Below are positions 26,401 to 38,400 of a stretch of 55,257 nt of DNA, one piece after another. The notes under the pieces are model-generated. The model made no database searches, was not told the DNA's origin, and worked only from the letters and a program-made list of their open reading frames with translations. This DNA is from Marinibacterium sp. (GTDB lineage: Bacteria > Pseudomonadota > Alphaproteobacteria > Rhodobacterales > Rhodobacteraceae). The stretch is from positions 1 through 55,257 of the forward strand of contig JAOXSC010000206.1 in assembly GCA_025800215.1 (NCBI GenBank), given 5' to 3'. The translations under genes were made by a program, and so were the position numbers. Positions within the stretch are counted from its first letter, which is position 1. Each line of letters opens with the position of its first letter.

Positions 26401-29400
26401 CCTATAACACCGCGCAGCCCCATGTGGTCGAGCTGGATGGCGGCAACTGGGTGGTGGTCTGGTCCAATGATGACGGCAACGGCGTGGGCGTTCACGCACG
26501 CATGCTGGATGCCAGCGGCACGCCCATGGGCGATGCGTTCCTGGCGTCGGACAATGTCAGCGACACGCAGGTCCATGGCCGTGTGGCGCCGACCGAAGGC
26601 GGCGGCTTTGTCATTGCCTATACCGAATACGACTATGTCTTCGGCCGCGACGGGCAGCTTTTCTACGATGACATCGTGTTCCAGAGCTTTGATGCCGATG
26701 GCACGCGTCTGGATGTGATGCAGCCGGTGAATGTGCGCGGTGACAGCCCCGATCAGAACTATGTCGATCTGGTGGCGCGCCCGGCGTCGATCGGCGGCGG
26801 GTTCGTCGCTGTCTGGCACACCAATGGCGGGACGACCGCGGACGGATCGGGCTGGGGCATCGCCCAGACCATCATCGGCGCTGACGGCAGCTTTGCCCGT
26901 GGCGAAGATCTGACCGTTCTGGCCAATCTGAGCGGCGTCACCCTGAACGAAGCCGACGTGAATGCCGGGCCCACCGCGATCCTGGGCCAAGCGCCCATCG
27001 GTGTCGGCGCCCCCGGAGCGTCGGGTTTCGACGGTGGCGTGCTGAGCCTGCGGCTGGATCTGGCCGCGCTCAATACCCGCTATCAGCCTGCGGATGCGCA
27101 TGCGCTGGCGATCATCAATCAGGGCAGCGGGCCCGATCAGATCGGCGTGTCGGGCAGCGATGTCAGCTATCAGGGCACGGTGATCGGCACGCTGGATCAG
27201 TCTGCGGGCGCGCTGTCGGTGACGCTGAACGCCGCCGCCGGGATCGAAGCGGTCGAGGCGCTGTTCAAGGCCCTGGGCTATGCCAACGCGCTGAACGGCC
27301 AGTTCCCGTCTTCGGTGTCCTTCGATATTTCGCTGACCGATGGCGACGGGCGCGTCTGGCAGGACCGCTTTGGTCTGTCGATCACGGACGAGGCAGATGG
27401 CGCCACCCCGGTGCCGGGCGAAACCCAGGTCAATGTCACGGCGACGGATGATCAGTATTCGCCGGAAATGGCGCGTCTGGCCGATGGCGGCTGGGTGGTC
27501 GTCTGGCTGGATGATGCCACCACCGGCAACACCGAAGACGTGCGTGCCACCATCTACAATGCCGACGGATCGGTGCGCGCTGCCGATCTGCTGATCAACA
27601 GCTCGACCACCGGGCGCCAGATCGAACCCGAAGTCACCGCCTGGGGCGACGGCTTTGCCGTGGCCTGGCGTGATGAGGTCGCCACCGCAGGCGACGGCAG
27701 CCGCAGCCATGTCAACATCGCGGGCTTTGACGCCGACGGCGTGCAGACCGTGGCCGAACGGCAGATCAACGACTATACCAACGACTATCAGTACCTGCCG
27801 TCGCTGACTACGCTGAGCAATGGCAATGTGGTCGTGGTCTGGGAATCGCGCGGTCAGGACGGATCGGTTGACGGCATCTATGGCAAGATCCTGTCGGGCG
27901 CGGATCTGACCACCGAGGTGATGGGCGAAACCCGCCTGAGCACCACGACATCGGGCTATCAGGACATCCCAATGGTCGCCGCCGATCTGGATGGCGGGTT
28001 CATCCTGACCTATGACAGCCAGAGCGTCGACGGGTCGGGCGATGCGGTGGTGGCGCGTGGCTTTAACGCCGACGGCACCGAAGCGTTTGCCGAAACGCAG
28101 GTGAACACCTACACAAGCAACAGTCAGCTCGATGCGCATGTGACCGCGCTGGTGGGCCCCGATATGGGGGCTGGTGCCACCCATGGCGGCTATGTCGTGA
28201 CGTGGGCGTCGCAAAATCAGGACGGATCGGGCTGGGGCATCTATGCCCGGATGCTGAATGCCGATGGCACCCCGCAGGGTGACGAGATGCTCGTCAACAC
28301 CACGACGGTCAGCAACCAGACGGAACCGGTTGTCACCGGGCTGAGCGATGGCGGCTTTGTCATCGGCTGGTATGATGACAGCTATGCCAACAACGGGCTT
28401 TATCGGACCATCAAGATCCAGCGCTTTGACGCGCAGGGCGCGGCGGTCGACAGCGAAGAGGTGGTCAGCCATCTGAGCTATGACACCTCGGGCGACGAAG
28501 CGCGGCGCCCGGATATTCTGGCGCTCGACAATGGCGATTTTGTGGTCGCCTGGGACAGCAATTACACCGGTGCGACCGATGGGCCGGACATGTCGGGCTT
28601 TGCGGTGCAACAGCGCATCTTTGGCGATGCGGCGGACTATGCCGATCTGGCCGAAGCCTTTGCCGAGCTGCGTGTGCCCACGATTTCGGATTTCAGCGGG
28701 GCGAGTGTGACCACCGCCGCCGCGCAGGCAGCGCCGATCCTGATCGACGGATCGCTGCGCTTTGACGCCGATACGGTGGATGATTTCGACGGCTGGTCGC
28801 TGAGCGCGCAGGTCGCGGGTGGGGTCGATTTCGAAGCCATCGGGATCGAAAGCACCGGCACCGGCACGGGCGAGATTTCGGTCACCGGCGCGGATGTCTT
28901 CTTTGAAGGCACCAAGATCGGCGAGATCCAGGCCAGCGCGCCGGGCAGCTACAAACCCTTCACAGTGCAGCATTTTTCGTCGACGTCGTCGATTTCGTCG
29001 CTGGATCAGGTCAATATGGATGCGCAGCCCGATTTCATCGAGGCGCGCGAAGCGATTGATTTCGCATCGACCAGCGGATCCTTCTATCCCGGCGGGGCGT
29101 CCCAGCATTTTGCCACCCGCGCGACGGGTCAGATCTGGGTCGATACGGCGGGTGACTATACGTTCTACGTGGATGCCGACAACGGTATCCGCCTGTTTGT
29201 GGATGGCGCGCAGGTCATCGACCGCAACACCGTCAGCGTCGGGGTCAGCACGGTGACGCTGACCCTGACGCAGGGGGCGCATGACATCCGGCTGGATCAC
29301 TTTGAATCCACCGGCACCGCGCGGCTTTTGCTGGAATGGGAAGCTGCCGGCAGCGACGCCCGTGTCAACACCTCGACCCCGCCGGGGCTGGTGGCGACCA

Positions 29401-32400
29401 GCCCGCTGACCGTGGAGCTGAACGGCGATGCCACGCCTCAGGCGATCGAAGCCCTGACCGAAGCGCTGACCTATGCGCTTGATCCGGTGGGTGGCGAAGC
29501 GCTTGGGGCGCGGGCCATTCAGATTGAGCTGACCGACAGCACCGACCGGTCGCGGCTGATCGAAACCGCGCGTCTGCAGGTGAACGACACCGCAGCGCCT
29601 CAGCTTTGGCTGAACGGCATCGACAGCGCCCGCCCGCTGACCGACACGCAGGCGTCGGGCCTTGTGCATATCGCCCCCGATGCCGAATTCGACGCGGTCA
29701 GCGTTGCCGGGCTTGACGGTGGCGTCCTGAGCGTGACCTACCGCGTGGCCGCCACGGACTATGCGCTCCGTCCTTATGCATCGCTTGATCGTCTGTCGGT
29801 GCAGGATCAGGGCACCGGCACGGGCGAGATTGGCCTGTTGCCGGATGGCACGACCATCACCTTTGAAGGCAATGCCATTGCCACCATCACTGCCGATGGC
29901 AGCGCGGGCGGCAATCTGGAAATCACCCTTGGCGCGGGCGCGACCGAAGCGGCGGTTCAGGCGTTGCTGCGCGCGATCACCTGGGAAAACCTGGGCGATA
30001 CCGAAGGCGGCGAACCCGACCTGACCATCCAGATCAGCGATGGTGGCGGTCTGACCAGCAACGCGGTCAGCGTCGATTTCAGCATCGACGTCACCGCCGA
30101 TGTGCCGGATGCCTATGGCGACATCACGCTGAACAATTCGACCACCGCACGCAACCAGTCGGGCGCGTTTACCGCGCAGCTCAGCGATGGGCGGTTCGTG
30201 GCGGTCTGGAATTCCTACCAGCACGACAATGGCGACTATTCTGACTGGGGGGTCTTCGGGCGCCTTTACGACATGGATGGATCGCCCATTTCCACCGAAT
30301 TTGCGATCAACGAACAGGTGATCGGCAACCAGTATGTTCAGGATGTGGTCGCGCTGGACAATGGCCGCTTTGCGGTCACCTATCAGAGCACGGAACTGGA
30401 GCTGCGGGTCTTTGACGCCAACGGCGTGCCCGAAGGCGGCAGCACCCGCCTGAACACCTATACCAGCAGCACTCAGGACAGCGCCAAGATGGTGGTGCTG
30501 GATGATGGCAGCATCTTTGCCACCTGGCGCAGCTGGAACAATGACGGGTCGGGCTACGGGATCGCGGGCCGGATGTTCGATGCATCGGGCGCGGCGATCA
30601 CGGATGAGTTCGTGGTGAACCTGGAAACCGCGTCGGACCAGTCGTCGCCCATGCCGGTGCTGCTGCAGAACGGCGACGTGATGGTTGTCTGGCACAGCAA
30701 CAGTTCGGGCAGCGCATCGGGCGATGGCAGCGGCACGTCGATCCAGTCGCGTGTGTTCCAGACCTCGCAGCCGGTGCTGCAGGCCGGGCCGTCCGGTGAT
30801 CCGACCGAACTGACGCTCAACACATCGACCATCGGCAGCCAGTACGAGGCCCAGGCCACCGTTCTGAACGATGGCAATATCGTGGTCGTCTGGCGTGACG
30901 ACACCGGCCATGCGTCGGGGTCGGATGTGCGTGCCAAGATCGTGGCGCCCGATGGCAGCACGGTGCGCGATGAATTCATCCTTAATGACAGCGATTTCAG
31001 CACCGAATATTTCCCGGTGGTGCGGACCCTGTCGGATGGCGGGTTCGTGGTGGGCTGGCGCAGCTACCAGACCAATGGCCAGTACGAGGTGTACCTGAAA
31101 ACCTATGCCGCCGATGGCACGGCGACATCCGACGAATGGTCGGTCACCGATGTGCTGCCGGGCACGCAATATCTGTGGGACATCGTGGCGCTGGAAAACG
31201 GGGCCTTTGCGGTCACCTGGCGCAATGACAGCGCGGCAGGCGGCGATGGGTCCGAGCATTCCGCGCAGATGCAGATCTTTGGCGATCCCACCGGCACTGG
31301 CGCGGCGTCGGCCGATCCCGACCTGGTGGTCGCGGCCTATGAGACGCTTGACGAAGCGCTGGTCAACGCGGGCCCGCAGGCCCTGTTCAAGGCGCTGGAT
31401 CTGCAGGACAGCGATTCCGCCGATTTCGACGGCGGCCATTTCAGCATCGGCGTCACCAAGATTGTGACCGAGGCCGACCAGTTCGGCCCCGCCGATGACG
31501 AACGTCAGGATGTGTTCAGCTTTGCCTCGACCCCCGGCGGGATCACCGTGGCCGGGTCCGAGCTGTTCTTTGACGGCGTCAAGATCGGCGACATCATCCG
31601 CGATGGCAGCGATGCCGAGCCGCTTTCGGTGCAGTTCACCGCAGGCGCCAGCCGTGCCGCCGTCGAAGCGATGATCGAAGCGGTGCGCTATGCCAATGGC
31701 TCGGACGATCCCGAAGCGGTGCGGCGCATTGAAATGGTGCTGTCGGATGGCGACGGCGGGGCGATCACCCCGGTGGCGTTCGACCTGCGGATCACCCCTG
31801 AGACCGACAGCGACATCCAGGCCCAGAATGATGAGCGCCGGGTGAACAGCTTTACCGATGGGGAACAGGCGGAATCCCATGTGGCCGCCCTGTCGGATGG
31901 CGGTTACGTGGTGGTCTGGCGCTCGGCCGCGCAGGACGATGCGGGCGGCGGCTTTGGCGTGTTCGGCCAGCGCTATGACGCGTCGGGTGCGCCGGTGGAT
32001 GGCGAATTCCAGATCAACACCTCGGTCCCGTCGGGCCAGTACAACCCGATGGTCACCGGGCTCGACAATGGCGGCTGGGTGGTCCTGTTCCGCGATGATG
32101 CGGGCGTGGATGGCAGCAGCGCTGCGGTGCAGGCGCGCATCTATGACGCGACGGGTGCGGCGCAGGGCGACAGCTTTGTGATCAACACCACCACCAGCGG
32201 GGCACAGCTGCACCCGGCGGTGGCGCAGGTGCCCGGCGGCTTTGCCGCGGTCTGGGCCAGCGCGGGTCAGGATGGCGACGACTATGCCGTGGTGACAGCG
32301 GTCTTTGACAACAGCGGCACGCAGATTTCGGCCGAACAGATCGTCAATCAGGGCGCTGTAAACGACCAGTTCCTGCCGCGCATCGCCAGTTTTGACGATG

Positions 32401-35400
32401 GCGGCTATGTGATCGCCTATGCAACGCTGGATGCCACCACCGGCACCTGGGAAATCGAAGCCCGCGTTTATGACGCCGTGGATGGCGACAGCGCCGGCCC
32501 GGTGACATCGGCGGCGGCAGGTGACGCGGTGCGCGTCAATACCACCCTTGGCGGCACGCAGTACCGCCCTGATGTGGCCACGTTCGACGATGGCCGTTTC
32601 GTGGTGACCTGGGAAGATCACAGCGGCAATGACGGGCGTTCTTATGGCGTCTTTGCGCGGATCATGAACCGCGACGGGTCGCCCGCGTCCGAAGAATTCC
32701 TGGTGTCCGAAGAAACCTATGACAACCAGCAGGACTCCAAGGTTGCCGTGCTCGACGACGGCCGCTTTGTCATCATCTGGTACGATGACGAAACACCCGA
32801 GACCGGCACCAGCAACACCCGGTCGGTGCAGGGGCAGCTTTACGCCAGCGACGGCAGCCGCATTGATGGCCCGTTCCAGGTCAATCAGGACGGGCCCTAT
32901 GACCAGTACCAGCCGGAAATCGCAGCCCTTCCGGGCGGCGGCTTTGCCGTGGTCTGGACGGATAGCGGCCAGGATGGCAGCGGCCCGAGCGTCGAAACCC
33001 GCGTCTTCGGCCCCGGTGCCCCGGCGCCGCAGCCGGTGGATCCCATCGTGTCGGCCCTGTCGGCATCGGTCGTTCTGGATGAGCAGGCGGTGAATGCAGG
33101 CCTTGTGGCGCTGGATACGGATGTGTCGCTGGTTGCGCCGGGCGTGCAGGATTTCGACGGCGGCAGCGTGCTGCTGCAGCGTCTGACGGGCGAGGATCAC
33201 GTCGATCAATACGCCGCCCCCGACAACCAGACCCAGGACCGTCTGGGCGTGGTGTCGACCGGCACCGCACCGGGCGAGATTTCGGTGGCCGGTGATACGG
33301 TGTCCTTCTCGGGCGTGGCGATCGGTACGATTTCGTCCATGCTGAATGGCGACGGCGGAACGCCGCTTCGCATCGACCTGAATGCCAATGCCACCCGCGC
33401 GGCGGTCGAGGCGCTGATCGAGGCGCTTGGCTATGGCAATGACAGCGATGATCCGCTTGAAGACCGCTCGCTGGGCCTTGTGGTCAGTGACGGGTCGGGC
33501 GGCGTGTCGCAGACCTATCAGATTGACCTGACCGTGACGGCGGCACGGGATCTGCCCGAAGATGGCGGGCCCGAGCAGCGCGTCAACAGCGTGACCGAAG
33601 GCGAACAGCGCCACGGCGACATTGCGGTTCTGCGCGCGGATACCGATGCGCCCGCAGATGGCTATGTGGTGGTCTGGCGTTCGGTCAACCAGGACAATCC
33701 GGGCGACAGCGCCGGTGGCATCTTCATGCAGCGCTTTGATGCCGATGGTGTGCCGCTTGGCGTGGAAACGCAGGTGAACAGCACCAGCCTGGGCGATCAG
33801 AGCGACCCGCATGTGGCCATGGTCGATGGCGGCGGCTATGTCGTGGTCTGGACCGATGCCAACGCGCTTGATGGCTCGGGCCGCAGCGTTGTGATGCAGC
33901 GCTTTGATGCCGATGGCACAGCACTTGGCGGGCAGACGGTGGTCAATGAAACCACCGGCAATGATCAGGAAGATCCGGCCATCGCAACCCTGTCGGATGG
34001 CGGCTATGTCGTTGTCTGGCGCAGCTATGACGCGGTGTCGGGGCAGGACCGGATCCATGCCAAGACCTACAATGCCGATGGGTCGGTGCGCGTCGGTGAA
34101 ACCGAGCTGACCACTGATGCGACCGGCATCAGCACCCACGAAGATCCGTCGGTCGTGGCGACCGATGGCGGTGGCTTTGCCATCGTCTTCCAGTCCTATG
34201 CCCGCAATGCGGATGCCAGCGTGTCGGATGGCGTGATCAATGATTACGGCATGTTCTTCCAGGCCTTCGATGCGACCCTGAACGCCACTGCGCCGCTGCC
34301 GGTGCAGCTGAACGTGTCGGTGACCGGGGGCCAGTGGAATGGCGAACTGACGGCGCTGGCCAATGGCAACTTTGTTGCGGTCTGGCAGTCGAATAACGGG
34401 CAGGACGGCAGCGGCACGGGTGTCTATGCGCGCATTCTGGATGCGTCGGGCAACTTTGTCGGGGATCCGTTCCGCGTCAATGACACCGTCAGCGGCACGC
34501 AGGACAACCCGAGTGTTGTCGCGCTGGCGACCGGTGGCTTTGTCATCGGCTGGCGCAGCGATCGGGGCGGCGATGGCTGGGATGTCTGGGCACAGCGCTA
34601 TGACGCTGATGGATCGCGCGTCGATGGCGAGCAGCGTCTGAACACGCTGACCGACAGCACCCAGATTGATCTGCGTCTGGCGGCGCTGGATGGCGACAGT
34701 TTCGTATCCAGCTTTGCCTCCTATGTGAATGGCGCCTATGACGTCTTTACCCGCCTGCACGGTCAGGCCGCGTCTGACGAGGCCGATCCGCTGGTCGAAG
34801 GTCTGCCCACCGCGCTGGTCTTTGACGAAGCGCTGGTGAACACCGCGCCGCAGCTGCTGGATGCTGATGGCGCAGCGGCAGTGTCGGATCTCGACAGTGC
34901 CGATTTCGATGGCGGCGTGCTCACCGTGGTGTCGATCGACCTGACCCAGGCGTATGATTTCCAGATCAACGCGCCCGACAATGCCACGCAGGACCAGTTC
35001 GGCGTCGGCGCGACCGGCGGCGGCAGCCGCGCCGTCAGCGTCAGCGCGGACGAGGTGTCGGTTGGCGGCATCGTTGTGGGGACCATCGAACGCAATGGCC
35101 GCGACGGCGCACCTCTGGTGATCCGGTTCAATGCCGATGCCGACAAGCAGGCGGTGGAACGGGTGGTCGAAAGCCTGACCTTCCGCAACATTTCCGATGA
35201 TCCGATCGAAGAGCGCACCATCCGCATCACCCTGAGCGATGGCGACGGGGGCGTGTCGGATCCGCATCTGATCAATCTGCGCATCACCCCGACCCCGGAT
35301 GGCGCCACGCCGATCCTGGGTGAACGTCAGGCCAACACCCATACCGCAAACGATCAGTCGGGCCCGGAAATGGCGACGCTGGATGACGGATCCTTTGTGA

Positions 35401-38400
35401 TCGTCTGGCATTCCTACACTCAGGACGGATCGCTGTGGGGCGTCTATGGTCAGCGCTTTGATGCGCAGGGCGAAAAGATCGGAGGCGAATTCCACGTCTC
35501 CGACGCCCATACCAGTGGCGATCAGGTCTGGCCGCGCGTCGTGGCCACCGGCGGCACCGATTTTGCCGTGGTTTGGGAAGACCGCAGCAACAGCACTGGC
35601 GGCAGCAGCGATGATGTGTTCATCACCCGCATGGGGGTCAGCACCCTGGATGCCGGTCTGGCCACCGAACGCGAAGAGGTCGTGATCCTTCCTGCTGGCA
35701 CCGTGCAGGTCAACACCACCAATTCCGGGACCGAGGATTTCGCGGATGTCGTGCATATCGGCGAAGGCCGGGTTCTGGTTGTGTGGAACGCCACTTCGGA
35801 CACCACCGACGGGTCGGGCTATTCGATCCAGGCGCAGGTGATCGGCGCCGACAATGCGCTGATCGACGGCCAGAAGCGCGTCAATGATGTGACGGCGGGC
35901 GACCAGTATTCGCCGCGCGTGACGCAGCTTGCCGATGGCGATGTGATCGCCGTCTGGGAAGACAAGGGCGCGCGCGACGGGTCGGAATGGGGCGTCTATG
36001 CGCAGCGGATCTCGGTCGATCCCGACACCGGGGCGACCAGCTTTGTGGCGCGTGACGGATCGCCCAATGGCAACGTGCGCACCGCGTTCCGCATCAACAC
36101 CACGACCGACGGTCAGCAGGGTGAACCCGAACTGGTGGCGCTGGCCGATGGCGGCTTTGTCGCGGTCTGGCGTTCGAACGCTCAGGACGGGTCGGGCTAT
36201 GGCGTCTATGCGCAGGTCTTTGATGCCGATGCCAACCCGGTGGGTGGCGAATTCCGCGTCAATGACGAACGCTCCAACAGCCAGTATCAGGCGCAGGTCG
36301 AAGCGCTCAGCACCGGTGGGTTTGTCATCGCCTGGCGCGATGACGATCCCTATCACGAAGCGCAGGCCGGCGGCGGCAGCGGCTATCAGTATGCGGGCAT
36401 CTTTGCCCAGCAATACGATGCCAGCGGCAACCGTCTGGATAGCCAGTTCCTGGTGAACGACTACACCGCCAACAATCAGGTCCAGCCGGTGATCACCGCG
36501 CTTGAAGATGGTGGCTTTGCCATTGCCTGGACCAGCACTGGTCAGGATGGCAGCAGCAATGGTGTCTATTACCAGGTCTATGGCAACGCGGCCCCCACGG
36601 CCGGGGCAAGCTTTGACGGGGTCGAAGATCAGGCTCTGGTCCTGTCGCTGGCCAGCTTTGACGCGGGCTTTGACGATCCTGACGGGCAGGCGCTGGCCGA
36701 AATCCGTCTGGCATCGCTGCCCAGCACCGGCACGCTGACGCTGGACGGGGTGGCGGTGTCTACCGACACCGTGATCACGCGCGCCCAGCTTGATGCGGGT
36801 CTTCTGGTCTATACGCCTGATCCCGACAGCAATGGCGATGACAGCTTTGCGTTCTTTGCGTCGGACGGTCTGGGCTATTCCGACGAAGCGCAGGCGGTGA
36901 TTTCGGTCGCGCCGGTCAATGACGCGCCCGATCTGCAGCCGATTGCAGATCTGACCGTGCAGGAAGGTTCGGTCGTGCAGCCCGGCGTGGTGTTGAACGA
37001 TCCCGACACCAACAATGTCTACAGCTTCGACATCGACTGGGGCGACGGCACGACGACCCAGCAGACCGGCAGCGCCAAGAGCTTCAACCTCAATGGTCAC
37101 ACCTATGCGACCGAAGGCACCTATACCGTCACGCTGAGCGTGGACGATCAGGCCGGTCAGCCCAATTCGGTGGAAACCATCAGCTTTGACGTCACCGTCA
37201 ACAATGCCGCACCCGAACCGCGCCGCGACAACCTGACGGTCAGCGAAGACGGCACGGCCACTGGTGATCTTTTTGCCAATAACGGCTATGGGGCGGACAG
37301 TGATCCGGGGGGTGATGCCTTTACCATCACGGCCGTGAATGGCGAAGCCGCAGATGTGGGGCAGGTCATCACCATCGGGGCAGGGCTCAAGATCCGGGTA
37401 CTTGCCGACGGCTCGATCGAGATGGACGCCGATGGCCAGTACGAGGCTCTCGCCGCGTTCCAGAACGCGACCGAAAGCTTTACCTACACCGTCACCGATA
37501 CCCAGGGCGACAGTGCGACGGTGACATCCTATGTCACCATCGACGGTCAGAATGATGACCCGGTGGCCGGCACGGATGCGTTCGACGTCACCATCGGATC
37601 GCCCTATCTGGGCAATGTGGTGCAGGGCGAAGGCCCAGGTGGCGCCGACACGGATGTGGATCCCGATACGCTGATCGTGACCCATATCGCCGGTCAGCTG
37701 GTCAATTCCACCACCGGCACCGAAGTGACCCTGGCCAGCGGGGCCACGGTGCTGATGCGCCGCGACGGGTCGTTCACCTATGACGATAACGGTGCCTTTG
37801 GTGGCGACGATACCGACAGCTTTACCTATACGCTGTCGGATCAGCGCGGCGGCGTGGTTACGGGGACGGTCAATGTGGCGGTCAGCGATGGCAACACCGC
37901 GCCCACCCCGCAGGATGATGCGTTCACCGTTGCCGAAAACGCCCTGCTGGGCGACGACACTGTGGCCAGCGTCTTTGCCGACAATGGCAGTGGTGCCGAC
38001 ACCGATGCCGACGGCGACGCCTTTACCGTCGTGCAGGTGCGCGGAACCAATGGTCCCAACCCGATCACGGTGACGATCGACCCCGATGATGTGGATGGCA
38101 CGCTGGTCTACATGACCGGTGTGATCCTGCGGATGAAATCCAATGGTGACTTCACGCTGGATCCCAACAACCAGTTTGAATTCCTGGGCGTGGGCGAAAC
38201 CCGTGATGTGAGCTTCAGCTACACGGTCGAAGACGCCAATGGCGCCACCGCCGAGGCGGATGTCACCGTCACGATCACAGGCGAAAACGACGCGCCGAGC
38301 GCGCGGAACAAGACCATTCTGGTCAACGAAGATGTGGTGGGCAGCGGCAATCTTGTCTCGTCGCCCAACCCGGCCAATGCCGATAGCGACCCGGATGTGA

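Noticed and set aside
22218-36605. CRISPR or DNA-level tandem repeats
   Set aside because: The repetition is at the protein level with period about 150-180 bases and considerable base divergence; there are no short identical repeats with unique spacers.
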